A stretch of 64,000 nucleotides of DNA from Ptiloglossa arizonensis (Eukaryota > Arthropoda > Insecta > Hymenoptera > Colletidae): assembly GCF_051014685.1 (NCBI RefSeq), contig NW_027478389.1:248001-312000 (forward strand), given 5' to 3'. Positions 12,324-25,860 of this stretch are shown here, piece by piece (within the stretch, counting starts at the first letter, position 1; each line of letters starts with the position of its first letter). The notes under the pieces were generated by a model. That model made no database searches and was not told the origin of the DNA. It saw nothing but the letters and a program-made list of their open reading frames with translations. Position numbers and translations under genes: made by a program.

Positions 12324-14388
12324 AAGAAGAATCTCGCCCGATTACAACGGTATGTGTATTTTTTCCGTAGACCATTCTGGTTAAGCGTTTGGAGCAGCAG
12401 AATTGCGAAAAATTTGTTATCTTCTCAAACATTTCTTAGCTTCAAACTCCCGTATCTCGCGAACGGATTGACCTAACCCAAAAATTCCTATTGCGTCTGA
12501 AAGTAGAAACTCGCCCGATTACAACGGTATGCGTATTTTTTCCCCAGGAGATTCTGGTTAAGCGTTTGGAGCAGCAGAAGTGCGAAAAATTTGTCGCCTT
12601 CTCAACCATTGCTCAACTTCAAACTCCCATATCTCGCGAACAGGTTGACCTAACCCAAAAATTCCTGCAGCGTCTGCACCTAAAAACTCGCCCGATTACA
12701 ACGGTATGTGTATTTTTTCCCCAGGCCATTCTGGTTAAGCGTTTGGAGCAACAGAAGTGCGAAAAATTTGTTGCCTTCTCAATCATTTCTTAGGTTCAAA
12801 CTCCCATATCTCGCGAACGGATTGACCTAACCCAAAAATTACTTTTGGATCTGAAAGTAAAAACTCTCCCGATTACAGCGGTATGTGTATTTTTTCCCTA
12901 GGCCATTCTGGTTAAGCGGTTGGAGCAGCAGAAGTGCAAAAAATTTGTTGCCTTCTCAACCATTTCTTCGCTTCAAAGTCCCATATCTCGCGAACGGATT
13001 GACCAGACACAGAAATTCCCGCTGCGTCTGAAAGTACAAACTCGCTCGATAACAACGGTATGTGTATTTTTTCCCTAGGCCATTCTGGTTAAGCGATTGG
13101 AGCAGCAGAAGTGCGAAAAATTTGTTACCTTCTAAACCATTTCTTAGCTTCAAATTCCCGTATCTCGCGAATGGATTGACCTAACCCAAAAATTCCTATT
13201 GCCTCTGAAAGTAGAAACTCGTCCGGTTACAACGGTATGTGTATTTTTTCCCTAGGCCATTCTAGTTAAGCGTTTGGAGCAGCAGAAGTGTGAAATATTT
13301 GTTGCCTTCTCAACCATTTCTTGGCTTCAAACTCCCATATCTCGCGAACAGATTGACCTAACCCAAAAATTCCTGCAGCGTCTGAACGTAGAAACTCGCC
13401 AGATTACAACGGTATGCGTATTTTTTCCCCAGGAGATTGTGGTTAAGCGTTTGGAGCAGCAGAAGTGCGAAAAATTTGTCCCCTCCTCAACCATTGCTCA
13501 GCTTCAAACTCCCATATCTCGCGAACGGATTGACCAAACCCAAAAATTCCTATTGCATCTGGAAGTAGAAACGTGCCCGATTACAACGGTATGTGCATTT
13601 CCCCCCTAGGCCATTCTGGTTAACTGATTGGAGCAGCAGAAGTGCAAAAAATTTGTTGTCTTGTCAACCATTTCTTAGCTTCAAAGTCCCATATCTCGCG
13701 AACGGATTGACCAAACACAGAAATTCCAGCTGCGTCTGAAAGTAGAAACTCGTCCGGTTACAAAGTTATGTGTATTTTTTCCCTAGGCCATTCTGGTTAA
13801 GCGGTTGGAGCAGCAGAAGTGCGAAATGTTTGTTGCCTTTTCAACCATTTCTTGGCTTCAAACTCCCATATCTCGCGAACAGATTGACCTAACCCAAAAG
13901 TTCCTGCTGTGTATGAAAGTAGAAACTCGTCCCCTTACAACGGTATGTGTATTTTTTCCCTAGGCCAATCTGGTTAAGCGATTGGAGCAGCAGAATTGCG
14001 AAAAATTTGATGCTTTCTCAACCGTTTCTTAGCTTCAAACTCCCATATCTCGCGAACGAATCGACCTAACCCAAAAATTCCTATTGCGTCTGAAAGTAGA
14101 AACTCGTCCTCTTACAACGGTATGTGTATTTTTTCCCTAGGCCATTCTGGTTAAGCGTTTGGAGCAGCAGAAGTGCGAAATATTTGTTGCCTACTCAACT
14201 ATTTCTTGGCTTCAAACTCCCATATCTCGCGAACAGATTGACCTAACCCAAAAATTCCTATTGCATCTGAAAGTAGAAACTCGCCCGATTACAACGGTAT
14301 GTGTATTTCCCCCTAGGCCATTCTGGTTAAGCGATTGGAGCAGCAGAAGTGCAAAAAATTTGTTGTCTTGTCAACCATTGCTCAGCTT

Positions 14389-14410
14389 CAAACTCCCATA
14401 CTATATCTCG
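14389..14410 (+). repeat. Monomer with a 5-bp insertion before the TCGCGA core
   Basis: The usual CTCCCATATCTCGCG reads CTCCCATACTATATCTCGCG here, five extra bases that look like a slipped duplication of TAT/CTAT. This is one of the few indels longer than two bases in the window and was not seen in other monomers, so it appears to be young or local. Confidence 0.8.
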
Positions 14411-17400
14411 CGAACGGATTGACCAAACACAGAAATTCCTGCTGCGTCTGAAAGTACAAACTCGCTCGATTACAACGGTATGTGTATTTTTTCCCTAGCC
14501 CACTCTGGTTAAGCGATTGGAGCAGCAGAAGTGCGAAAAATTTGTTGCCTTCTCAACTATTTCTTAGCTTCAAACTCCCATATCTCGCGAACGGACTGAC
14601 CTAACCCAAAAATTCCTATTGCATCTGAAAGTAGAAACTCGCCCGATTACAACGGTATGTGTTTTTTTTCCCTAGGCCATTCTGGTTAAGCGATTGGAGC
14701 AGCAGAATTGCGAAAAATTTGTTACCTTCTCAACCATTTCGTAGATACAAACTCCCGTATCTCGCGAACGGATTGACCTAACCCAAAAATTCCTATTGCA
14801 TCTGAAAGTAGAAATTCGCCCGATTACAACGGTATGTGTATTTTTTCCCTAGGCCAGTCTGGTTAAGCGATTGGAGCAGCAGAAGTGCGAAAAATTTGTT
14901 ACCTTCTCAACCATTTCTTAGCTACAAACTCCCGTATCTCGCGAACGGATTGACCTAACCCTAAAATTCCTATTGCATCTGAAAGTTGAAACTCGCCCGA
15001 TTAGAACGGTATGTTTATTTTTTCCCTAGGCCATTCTGGTTAAGCGTTTGGAGCAGCATACGTGCGAAAAATTTGTTATCATGTCAACCATTTCTTAGAT
15101 TCAAAGTCCGATATCTCGCGAACGGATTGACCAAACCCAAAAATTCCTGCAGCGTCAGAAAGTAGAAACTCGCCCGATTACAACGGTATGTGTATTTTTT
15201 CCCTAGGCCACTCTGGTTAAGCGATTGGAGCAGCAGAATTGCGAAAAATTTGTTGCCTTCTCAACTATTTCTTAGCTTCAAACTCCCATATCTCGCGAAC
15301 GGACTGACCTAACCCAAAAATTCCTATTGCATCTGAAAGCAGAAACTCGCCCGATTACAACGGTATGTGTATTTTTTCCCTAGGCCGCTCTGGTTAAGCG
15401 ATTGGAGCAGCAGAATTGCGAAAAATTTGTTGCCTTCTCAACCATTTCTTAGCTTCAAACTCCCGTATCTCGCGAACGGACTGACCTAACACAAAAATTC
15501 CTATTGCATCTGAAAGTAGAATCTCGCCCGATTACAACGGTATGTGTATTTTTTCCCTAGGCCATTCTAGTTAAGCGTTTGGAGCAGCAGAATTGCGAAG
15601 AATTTGTTGTCTTCTCAACTATTTCTTAGCTTCAAACTACCATATCTCGCGAACGGATTGACAGAACCCAAAAATTTCTGCTGTGTGTGAAAATAGAAAC
15701 TCGCTCGATTACAACGGCTTGTGTTTTTTTCCCTAGGCCAATCTGGTTAAGCGATTGGAGAAGCAGAAGTGCGAAAAATTTGTTGCCTTCTCAACCATTT
15801 CTTAGCTTCAAACTCCCATATCTCGCGAACAGATTGACCTAACCCTAAAATTCCTATTGCATCTGAAAGTAGAAACTCGCCCGATTAGAACGGTATGTGT
15901 ATTTTTTCCCTAGGCCATTCTGGTTAAGCGATTGGAGCAGCAGAAGTGCGAAAAATTTGTTACCTTCTCAACCATTTCTTAGCTACAAACTCCGTATCTC
16001 GCGAACGGATTGACCTAACCCTAAAATCCCTATTGCATCTGAAAGTTGAAACTCGCCCGATTAGAACGGTATGTGTATTTTTTCCCTAGGCCATTCTGGT
16101 TAAGCGTTTGGAGCAGCAGACTTGCGAAAAATTTGTTATCATGTCAACCATTTCTTAGATTAAAAGTCCGATATCTCGCGAACGGATTGACCAAACCCAA
16201 AAATTCCTGCAGCGTCTGAAAGTAGAAACTCGCCCGATTACAACGGTATGTGTATTTTTTCCCTAGGCCATTCTGGTTAAGGGTTTGGAGCAACAGAAGT
16301 GCGAAAAATTTGTTGCCTTCTCAACCATTTCTTAGCTTCAAACTCCCATATCTCGCGAACAGATTGACCTAACCCAAAAATTACTGCTGCGTCTGAAAGT
16401 AGAAACTCGCCCGATTACAACGGTATGTGTATTTTCCCCCTAGGCCATTCTGGTTAAGCGACTGGAGCAGCAGAAGTGCAAAAAATTTGTTGTCTTGTCA
16501 ACCATTTCTTAGCTTCAATGTCCCATATCTCGCGAACGGATTGACCAAATACAGAAATTCCTGGTGCGTCTGAAAGTAGAAACACGCCCGATTACAACGG
16601 TATGTGTATTTCTTACCCTAGGCCATTCTGGTTAAGCGACTGGAGCAGCAGATGTGCGAAAAATTTGTTACCTTCTCAACCATTTCTTAGCTTCAAACTC
16701 CCGTATCTCGCGAACGGATTGACCTAACCCAAAAATTCCTATTGCATCTGAAAGCAGAAACTCGCCCGATTACAACGCTATGTGTATTTTTTCCCTAGGC
16801 CACTCTGGTTAAGCGATTGGAGCAACAGAATTGCGAAAAATTTGTTGTCTTCTCAACCATTCCTTAGCTTCAAACTCCCGTATCTCGCGAACGGATTGAC
16901 CTAACCCAAAAATTCCTATTGCATCTGAAAGTAGAATCTCGCCCGATTACATCGGTATGTGTATTTTTTCCCTAGGCCATACTGGTTAAGCGATTGGAGC
17001 AGCAGAAGTGCGAAAAATTTGTTACCTTCTCATCCATTTCTTAGCTTCAAACTCCCGTATCTCGCGAACGGATTGACCTAACCCAAAAATTCCTATTGCG
17101 TCTGAAAGTAGAAACTCGTCCGGTTACAACGGTGTGTGTATTTTTTCCCTAGGCCACTCTGGCTAAGCGTTTGGAGCAGCAGAATTGCGAAAGGTTTGTT
17201 GTCTTCTCAACCATTTCTTAGCTTCAAACCCCCATACGTCGCGAACGGTTTGACCTAACCCAAAATTTCCTATTGCATCTGAAAGTAGAAACTCGACCAA
17301 TTACAACGGTATGTGTATTTTTTCCCTAGGCCACTCTGGTTAAGCGATTGGAGCAGCAGAATTGCGAAAAATTTGTTGTCTTCTCAACCATTTCTTAGCT

Positions 17401-20400
17401 TCAAACTCCCGTATCTCGCGAACGGATTGACCTGACCCAAAAATTCCTATTGCATCTGAAAGTAGAATCTCCCCCGATTACAACGGTATGTGTATTTTTT
17501 CCCTAGGCCAATCTGGTTAAGCGATTGGAGCAGCAGAAGTGCGAAAAATTTGTTGCCTTCTCAATCATTTCTTAGCTTCAAACTCCCATATCTCGCGAAC
17601 GGACTGACCTAACCCAAAAATTCCTATTGCATCAGAAAGTAGAAACTCGCCCGATTACAACGGTATGTGTATTTTTTCCCTAGGCCATTCTGGTTCAGAG
17701 ATTGGAGCAGCAGAAGTGCGAAAAATTTGTTGCCTTCTCAACCATTTCTTGGCTTCAAACTCCCATATCTGGCGAACAGATTGACCTAACCCAAAAATTC
17801 CTGCTGCGTCTGAAAGTAGAAACTCGCCCGATTACAACGGTATGTGTATTTTTTCCCTAGGCCAATCTGGTTAAGCGACTGGAGCAGCAGAATTGCGAAA
17901 AATTTGAAGCCTTCTCAACCATTTCTTACCTTCAAACTCCCATATCTCGCGAACAGATTGACCTAACCCAAAAATTCCTGATGCGTCTGAAAGAAGAAAC
18001 TCGCCCGATTACAACGGTATGTGTATTTTTCCCCTAGGCAATTCTGGTTAAGCGTTTGGAGCAGCAGAATTGCGAAAAATTTGTTGTCTTCTCAACCATT
18101 TCTTGGCTTCAAAACCTCATATGTCGCGAACGGACTGACCTAACCCAAAAATTCCTATTGCGTCTGAAAGTAGAAACTCGTCCGGTTACAACGGTATGTG
18201 TATTTTTTCCCTAGGCCACTCTGGTTAAGCGATTGGAGCAGCAGAATTGAGAAAAATTTGTTGCCTTCTCAACCATTTCTTAGCTTTAAACTCCCGTATC
18301 TCGCGAACGGATTGACCTAACACAAAAGTTCCTATTGCATCTGAAAGTAGAATCTCGCCCGATTACAACGGTATGTGTATTTTTTCCCTAGGCCATTCTA
18401 ATTAAGCGTTTGGAGCAGCAGAATTGCGAAGAATTTGTTAGCTTCTCAACTATTTCTTAGCTTCAAACTACAATATCTCGCGAACGGATTGACAGAACCC
18501 AAAAATTTCTGCTGTGTGTGAAAATAGAAACTCGCCCGATTACAACGGCATGTGTTTTTTTCCCTAGGCCATTCTGGTTAAGGGTTTGGAGCAACAGAAG
18601 TGCGAATAATTTGTTGCCTTCTCAACCATTTCTTAGCTTCAAACTCCCATATCTCGCGAACGGATTGACCTAACCCAAAAATTCCTATTGCATCAGAAAG
18701 TAGAAACTCGCCCGATTACAACGGTATGTGTATTTTTTCCCTAGGCCATTCTGGTTCAGCGATTGGAGCAGCAGAAGTGCGAAAAATTTGATACCTTCTC
18801 AACCATTTCTTAGCTTCAAACTCCCGTATCTCGCGAAAGGATTGACCTAACCCAAAAATTCCAATTGCATCTGAAAGTAGAAACTCGCCCGATTACAACG
18901 GTATGTGTATTTTTTCCCTAGGCCACCCTGGTTAAGCGATTGGAGCAGCAGAATTGCGAAAAATTTGTTTCCTTCTCAACCATTTCTTAGCTTTAAACTC
19001 CCGTATCTCGCGAACGGATTGACCTAACACAAAAATTACTGTTGCATCTGAAAGTAGAATCTCGCCCGATTACAACCGTATGTGTATTTTTTCCCTAGGC
19101 CATTCTAGTTAAGCGTTTGGAGCAGCAGAATTGCGAAGAATTTGTTAGCTTCTCAACTATTTCTTAGCTTCAAACTCCCATATCTCGCGAACAGATTGAC
19201 CTAACCCTAAAATTCCTATTGCATCAGAAAGTAGAAACTCGCCCGATTACAACGGTATGTGTATTTTTTCCCTAGGCCATTCTGGTTCAGCGATTGGAGC
19301 AGCAGAAGTGCGAAAAATTTGTTACCTTCTCAACCATTTCTTAGCTTCAAACTCCCGTATCTCGCGAACGGATTGACCTAACCCAAAAATTCCAATTGCA
19401 TCTGAAAGTAGAAACTCGCCCGACTACAACGGTATGTGTATTTTTTCCCTAGGCCACTCTGGTTAAGCGATTGGAGCAGCAGAATTGCGAAAAATTTGTT
19501 GCCTTCTCAACCATTTCTTAGCTTTAAACTCCCGTATCTCGCGAACGGATTGACCTAACACAAAAATTCCTATTGCATCTGAAAGTAGAATCTCGCCCGA
19601 TTACAACCGTATGTGTATTTTTTCCCTAGGCCATTCTAGTTAAGCGTTTGGAGCAGCAGAATTGCGAAGAATTTGTTAGCTTCTCAACTATTTCTTAGCT
19701 TCAAACTACAATATCTCGCGAACGGATTGACAGAACCCAAAAATTTCTGCTGTGTGTGAAAATAGAAACTCGTCCGATTACAACGGCATGTGTTTTTTTC
19801 CCTAGGCCAGTCTGGTTAAGCGATTGGAGCAGCGGAAGTGCGAAAAATTTGTTGCCTTCTCAACCATTTCTTAGCTTCAAACTCCCATATCTCGCGAACA
19901 GATTGACCTAACCCTAAAATTCCTATTGCATCTGAAAGTTGAAACTCGCCCGATTACAACGGTATGTGTATTTTTTCCCTAGGCTATTCTGGTTAAGCGA
20001 TTCGAGCAGCAGAAGTGCGAAATATTTGTTGCCTTCTCAACCATTTCTTAGCTTCAAACTCCCATATCTCGCGAACGGATTGACCTAACCCAAAAATTCC
20101 TGTTGCATCTGAAAGTAGAAACTCGCTCGATTACAACGGTATGTGTATTTTTCCCCTAGGACATTCTGGTTAGGCGTTTGGAGCAGCAGGATTGCGAAAA
20201 ATTTGTTGCCTTCTCAACCATTTCTGGGCTTCAAACTCCCATATCTCGCGAACAGATTGACCTAACCCAAAAATTTCTGCTGCGTCTGAAAGTAGAAACT
20301 CGCCCGATTACAACGGTATGTGTATTTTTTCCCTAGGCCATACTGGTTAAGCGTTTGGAGCAGCAGAAGTGCGAAATATTTGTTGCCTTCTCAATCATTT

Positions 20401-23400
20401 CTTGGCTTCAAACTCCCATATCTCGCGAACAGGTTGACCTAACCCAAAAATTCCTGCTGCGTCTGAAAGTACAAACTCGCCCGATAAAAACGGTATGTGT
20501 ATTTTTTCCCTAGGCCATTCTGGTTAAGCGTTTGGAGCAGCAGAAGTGCGAAAAATTTGTTGCCTTCTCAACCATTTCTGGGCTTCAAACTCCCATATCT
20601 CGCGAACAGATCGACCTAACCCAAAAATTTCTGCTGCGTCTGAAAGTAGAAACTCGCCCGATTACAACGGTATGTGTATTTCTTACCCTAGGCCATTCTG
20701 GTTTAGCGACTGGAGCAACAGAAGTGCAAAAAATTTGTTGTCTTGTAAACCATTTCTTAGCTTCAAAGTCCCATATCTCGCGAACGGATTGACCTAACAC
20801 AGAAATTCCTGCTGCGTCTGAAAGTAGAAACTCGCTCGATTACAACGGTATGTGTATTTTTTCCGTAGGCCATTCTGATTAAGCGTTTGGAGCAGCAGAA
20901 TTGCGAAATATTTGTTGCCTTCTCAACCATTTCTTGCCTTCAAACTCCCATATCTCGCGAACAGATTGACCTAACCCAAAAATTCCTATGGCATCTGAAA
21001 GTAGAATCACGCCCGATTACAACCGTATGTGTATTTTCCCCGTAGGCCATTCTGGTTTAGCGACTGGAGCAGCTGAAGTGCAAAAAATTTGTTGTCTTGT
21101 CAACCATTTCTTAGCTTCAAAGTCCCATATCTCGCGAACGGATTGACCAAACACAGAAATTCCTGCTGCGTCTGAAAGTAGAAACTCGCTCGATTACAAC
21201 GGTATGTGTATTTTCTCCCTAGGCCATTCTGGTTAAGCGTTTGGAGCAACAGAATTGCGAAAAATTTGTTGCCTTCTCAATCATTTCTTAGCTTCAAACT
21301 CCCAAATGTCGCGAACGGATTGACCTAACCCAAAAATTCCTATTGCATCTGAAAGTAGAAACTCGCCCGATTACAACGGTATGTGTATTTTCCCCATAGG
21401 CCATTCTGGTTAAGCGTTTGGAGCAGCAGAAGTGCGAAAAATTTGTTGTCTTCTCAACTATTTCTTAGCTTCAAAGTCCCATATCTCGCGAACGGATTGA
21501 CCTAACCCAAAAATTACTGCTGCGTCTGAAAGTAGAACCTCGCCCGATTGCAAGGGTATGTGTATTTTCCCCCTGGGCCATTCTGGTTAAGCGACTGGTG
21601 CAGCAGAAGTGCAAAAAATTTGTTGTCTTGTCAACCATTTCTTAGCTTCAAAGTCCCATATCTCGCGAACGGATTGACCAAACACAGAAGTTCCTGCTGC
21701 CTCTGAAAATAGAAACTCGCTCGATTGCAACGGTATGTGTATTTTTTCCCTAGGCCATTCTGGTTAAGCGTTTGGAGCAGCAGAAGTGCGAAAAATTTGT
21801 TGCCTTCTCAACCATTTCTTGGCTTCAAACTCCCATATCTCGCGAACAGATTGACCTAACCCAAAAATTTCTGCTGCGTCTGAAAGTAGAAACTCGCCCG
21901 ATTACAACGGTATGTTTATTTCTTACCCTAGGCCATTCTGGTTTAGCGACTGGAGCAACAGAAGTGCAAAAAATTTGTTGTCTTGTAAACCATTTCTTAG
22001 CTTCAAAGTCCCATATCTCGCGAACGGATTGACCTAACACAGAAATTCCTGCTGCGTCTGAAAGTAGAAACTCGCTCAATTACAACGGTATGTGTATTTT
22101 TCCCCTAGGCCATTCTGGTTAAGCGTGTGGAACAGCAGACGTGCGAAAAATTTGTTGTCTTCTCAACTATTTCTCAGCTTCAAACTCCCATATCTCGCGA
22201 ACGGATTGACCTACCCCAAAAATTACTGCTGCATCTGAAAGTAGAAACTCGCCCGATTACAAGGGTATGTGTATTTTCCCCCTGGGCCATTCTGGTTAAG
22301 TGACTGGTGCAGCAGAAGTGCAAAAAATTTGTTGTCTTGTCAACCATTTCTTAGCTTCAAAGTCCCATATCTCGCGAACGGATTGACCAAACACAGAAAT
22401 TCCTGCTGCCTCTGAAAATAGAAGCTCGCTCGATTGCAACGGTATGTGTATTTTTTCCCTAGGCCATTCTGGTTAAGCGTTTGGAGCAGCAGAAGTGCGA
22501 AAAATTTGTTGCCTTCTCAACCATTTCTTGTCTTCAAACTCCCATATCTCGCGAACAGATTGACCTAACCCAAAAACTTCTGCTGCGTCTGAAAGTAGAA
22601 ACTCGCCCGATTACAACGGTATGTGTATTTCTTACCCTAGGCCATTCTGGTTAAGCGACTGGAGCAACAGAAGGGCAAAAAATTTGTTGCCTTCTCAACC
22701 ATTTCTTAGCTTCAAACTCCCATATCTCGCGAACGGATTGACCTAACGCAAAAATTCCTATTGCGTCTGACAGTAGAAAATCGTCCGGTTACAACGGTAT
22801 GTGTATTTTTTCCCTAGGCCATTCTGGTTAAGCGTTTGGAGCAGCAGAAGCGCGAAATATTTGTTGCCTTCTCAACCATTTCTTGGCTTCAAACTCCCAT
22901 ATCTCGCGAACAGATTGACCTAACCCAAAAATTCCTGCTGCGTCTGAAAGTAGAAACTCGCCCGATTGCAACGGTATGTGTATTTTTTCCCTAGGCCATT
23001 CTGGTTAAGCGACTGGAGCAGCAGAAGAGCAAAAAATTTGTTGTCTTCTCAACCATTTCTTAGCTTCAAACTCCCATATGTGGCGAACGGATTGACCTAA
23101 CTCAAAAATTCCTGTTGCGTCTGAAAGTAGAAACTCGTCCGGTTACAACGGTATGTGTATTTTTTCCCTAGGCCTTTCTGGTTAAGCGTTTGGAGCAGCA
23201 GGAGTGCGAAAAATTTGTTGCCTTCTCAACTATTTCTTAGCTTCAAACTCCCATATCTCGCGAACGGATTGACCTAACCCAAAAATTACGGCTGCGTCTG
23301 AAAGTAGAAACTCGCCCGATTACAAGGGTATGTGTATTTTCCCCCTGGGCCATTCTGGTTAAGTGACTGGTGCAGCAGAAGTGCGAAAAATTTGTTGTCT

Positions 23401-24119
23401 TCTCAACTATTTCTTAGCTTCAAAGTCCCATATCTCGCGAACGGATAGACCAAACACAGAAATTCCTGTTGCGTCTGAAAGTAGAAACTCGTCCGGTTAC
23501 AACGGTATGTGTATTTTTTCCCTAGGCCTTTCTGGTTAAGCGTTTGGAGCAGCAGGAGTGCGAAAAATTTGTTGCCTTCTCAACCATTTCTTGGCTTCAA
23601 AGTCCCATATCTCGCGAACGGATTGTCCTAACCCAGAAATTCCTATTGCATCTGAAGGTAGAAACTCGCCCGATTACAACGGTATGTGTATTTTCCCCCT
23701 AGGCCATTCTGGTTAAGCGACTGTAGCAGCAGAAGAGCAAAAAATTTGTTGTCTTGTCAACCATTTCTTAGCTTCAAAGTCCCATATCTCGCGAACGGAT
23801 TGACCAAATACAGAAATTCCTGCTGCGTCTGAAAGTAGAAACTCGTCCGGTTACAACGGTATGTGTACTATTTCCCTAGGCCATTCTGGTTAAGCGATTC
23901 GAGCAGCAGAAGTGCGAAATATTTGTTGCCTTCTCAACCATTTCTTGGCTTCAAACTCCCATATCTCGCGAACAGATTGACCTAACCCAAAAATTTCTGC
24001 TGCGTCTGAAAGTAGAAACTCGCCCGATTACAACGGTATGTGTATTTCTTACCCTAGGCCATTCTGGTTTAGCGACTAGAGCAACAGAAGTGCAAAAAAT
24101 TTGTTGTCTTGTCAACCAT

Positions 24120-25860
24120 TTCTTAGCTTCAAAGTCCCATATCTCGCGAACGGATTGACCAAACACAGAAATTCCTGCTGCGTCTGAAAGTAGAAACTCG
24201 CTCGATTACAACGGTATGTGTATTTTCTCCCTAGGCCATTCTGGTTAAGCGTTTGGAGCAACAGAATTGCGAAAAATTTGTTGCCTTCTCAATCATTTCT
24301 TAGCTTCAAACTCCCAAATGTCGCGAACGGATTGACCTAACCCAAAACTTCCTATTGCATCTGAAAGTAGAAACTCGCCCGATTACAACGGTATGTGTAT
24401 TTTCCCCATAGGCCACTCTGGTTAAGCGTTTGGAGCAGCAGAAGTGCGAAAAATTTGTTGTCTTCTCAACTATTTCTTAGCTTCAAAAGTCCCATATCTC
24501 GCGAACGGATAGACCAAACCCAGAAATTCGTGCTGCGTCTGAAAGTAGAAACTCGCCCGATTACAACGGTATGTGTATTTTTTCCCTAGGCCAATCTGGT
24601 TAAGCGATTGGAGCAGCAGAAGTGCGAAAAATTTGTTGTCTTCTCAACTATTTCTTAGCTTCAAACTCCCATATCTCGCGAACGGATTGACAAAACCCAA
24701 AAATTCCTGCTGCGTCTGAAAGTAGAAACTCGTCCGAATACAACGGCATGTGTATTTTCCCCCTAGGCCATTCTGGTTAAGCGTGTGGAACAGCAGACGT
24801 GCGAAAAATATGTTGCCTTCTCAACTATTTCTTAGCTTCAAACTCCCATATCTCGCGAACGGATTGACCTAACCCAAAAATTACTGCTGCGTCTGAAAGT
24901 AGAAACTCGCCCGATTACAAGGGTATCTGTATTTTCCCCCTGGGCCATTCTGGTTAAGCGACTGGTGCAGCAGAAGTGCAAAAAATTTGTTGTCTTGTCA
25001 ACCATTTCTTAGCTTCAAAGTCCCATATCTCGCGAACGGATTGACCAAACACAGAAATTCCTGCTGCCTCTGAAAATAGAAACTCGCTCGATTGCAACGG
25101 TATGTGTATTTTTTCCCTATGCCATTCTGGTTAAGCGTTTGGAGCAGCAGAAGTGCGAAAAATTTGTTGCCTTCTCAACCATTTCTTGGCTTCAAACTCC
25201 CATATCTCGCGAACAGATTGACCTAACCCAAAAATTTCTGCTGCGTCTGAAAGTAGAAACTCGCCCGATTACAACGGTATGTGTATTTCCTACCCTAGGC
25301 CATTCTGGTTTAGCTACTGGAGCAACAGAAGTGCAAAAAATTTGTTGTCTTGTAAACCATTTCTTAGCTTCAAAGTCCCATATCTCGCGAATGGATTGAC
25401 CTAACACAGAAATTCCTGCTGCGTCTGAAAGTAGAATCTCGCTCGATTACAACGGTATGTGTATTTATTCCCTAGGCCATTTTGGTTAAGCGTTTGGAGC
25501 GGCAGAATTGCGAAATATTTGTTGCCTTCTCAACCATTTCTTGCCTTCAAACTCCCATATCTCGCGAACAGATTGACCTAACCCAAAAATTCCTATGGCA
25601 TCTGAAAGTAGAATCACCCCCGATTAGAACCGTATGTATATTTTCCCCCTAGGCCATTCTGGTTAAGCGACTGGAGCAGCAGAAGTGCAAAAAATTTGTT
25701 GTCTTGTCAACCATTTCTTAGCTTCAAAGTCCCATATCTCGCGAACGGATTGACCAAACACAGAAATTCCTGCTGCGTCTGAAAGTAGAAACTCGCTCGA
25801 TTACAACGGTATGTGTATTTTTTCCCTAGGCCATTCTGGTTAAGCGTTTGGAGCAACAGA
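24120..25860 (+). repeat. 1.7-kb multi-monomer block, copy 1
   Basis: This block recurs at about 28,900-30,640 at an offset of 4,780-4,782 bp (27 x 177 plus small indels). Shared variants are TATTTTCTCCC (24221 and 29003), GTGTGGAACAGCAGACGTGC (24783 and 29563), AAGGGTAT with CTGGGCC (24919 and 29699), ACTGGTGCAG and TTACCCTAGG. A shorter related segment with the same AAGGG marker lies at 28106, and earlier relatives at 21552, 22261 and 23324. Confidence 0.8.

Larger units (their letters stand above)
1..13450 (+). repeat. Region A: left higher-order-repeat domain
   Basis: About 76 monomers arranged in long multi-monomer units that recur nearly unchanged. Typical variants are GTCCGGTT in place of GCCCGATT, GCGGTTGG at the monomer junction, CTGCAGCGTCTGCAC, and the CCCCAGG form of the CCTAGG site. 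The telomere-like CCTAACCCTAA variant common further right was not seen here. The right boundary is approximate: after about 13,450 the long duplications stop and monomer types become mixed. Confidence 0.75.
5985..13609 (+). other. Cluster of monomers with lost in-frame TAGs (open 59-codon frame, not a called gene)
   Basis: In the + frame beginning TTG GAG CAG, the consensus has two TAG triplets, at monomer positions 49-51 and 157-159. Here several monomers carry TGG or CAG at the first and CAG at the second, leaving frames open for up to 134 codons (8141-8545 and its copy 11504-11908), 111 codons (13274-13609) and 100 codons (12491-12793). The ones I checked begin at TTG or GTG, with no ATG. 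Common variants along the array change all three codon positions and are mostly non-synonymous, so I see no sign of protein-level selection. The likelier reading is chance opening plus block duplication. Confidence 0.6.

Noticed and set aside
15640..15760. GACAGAAC / CTGTGTGTGAAAATAG monomers as an inserted foreign element
   Set aside because: They align over their full length with the consensus at 176-177 bp and recur through regions B and C; they are a divergent subfamily, not an insertion.
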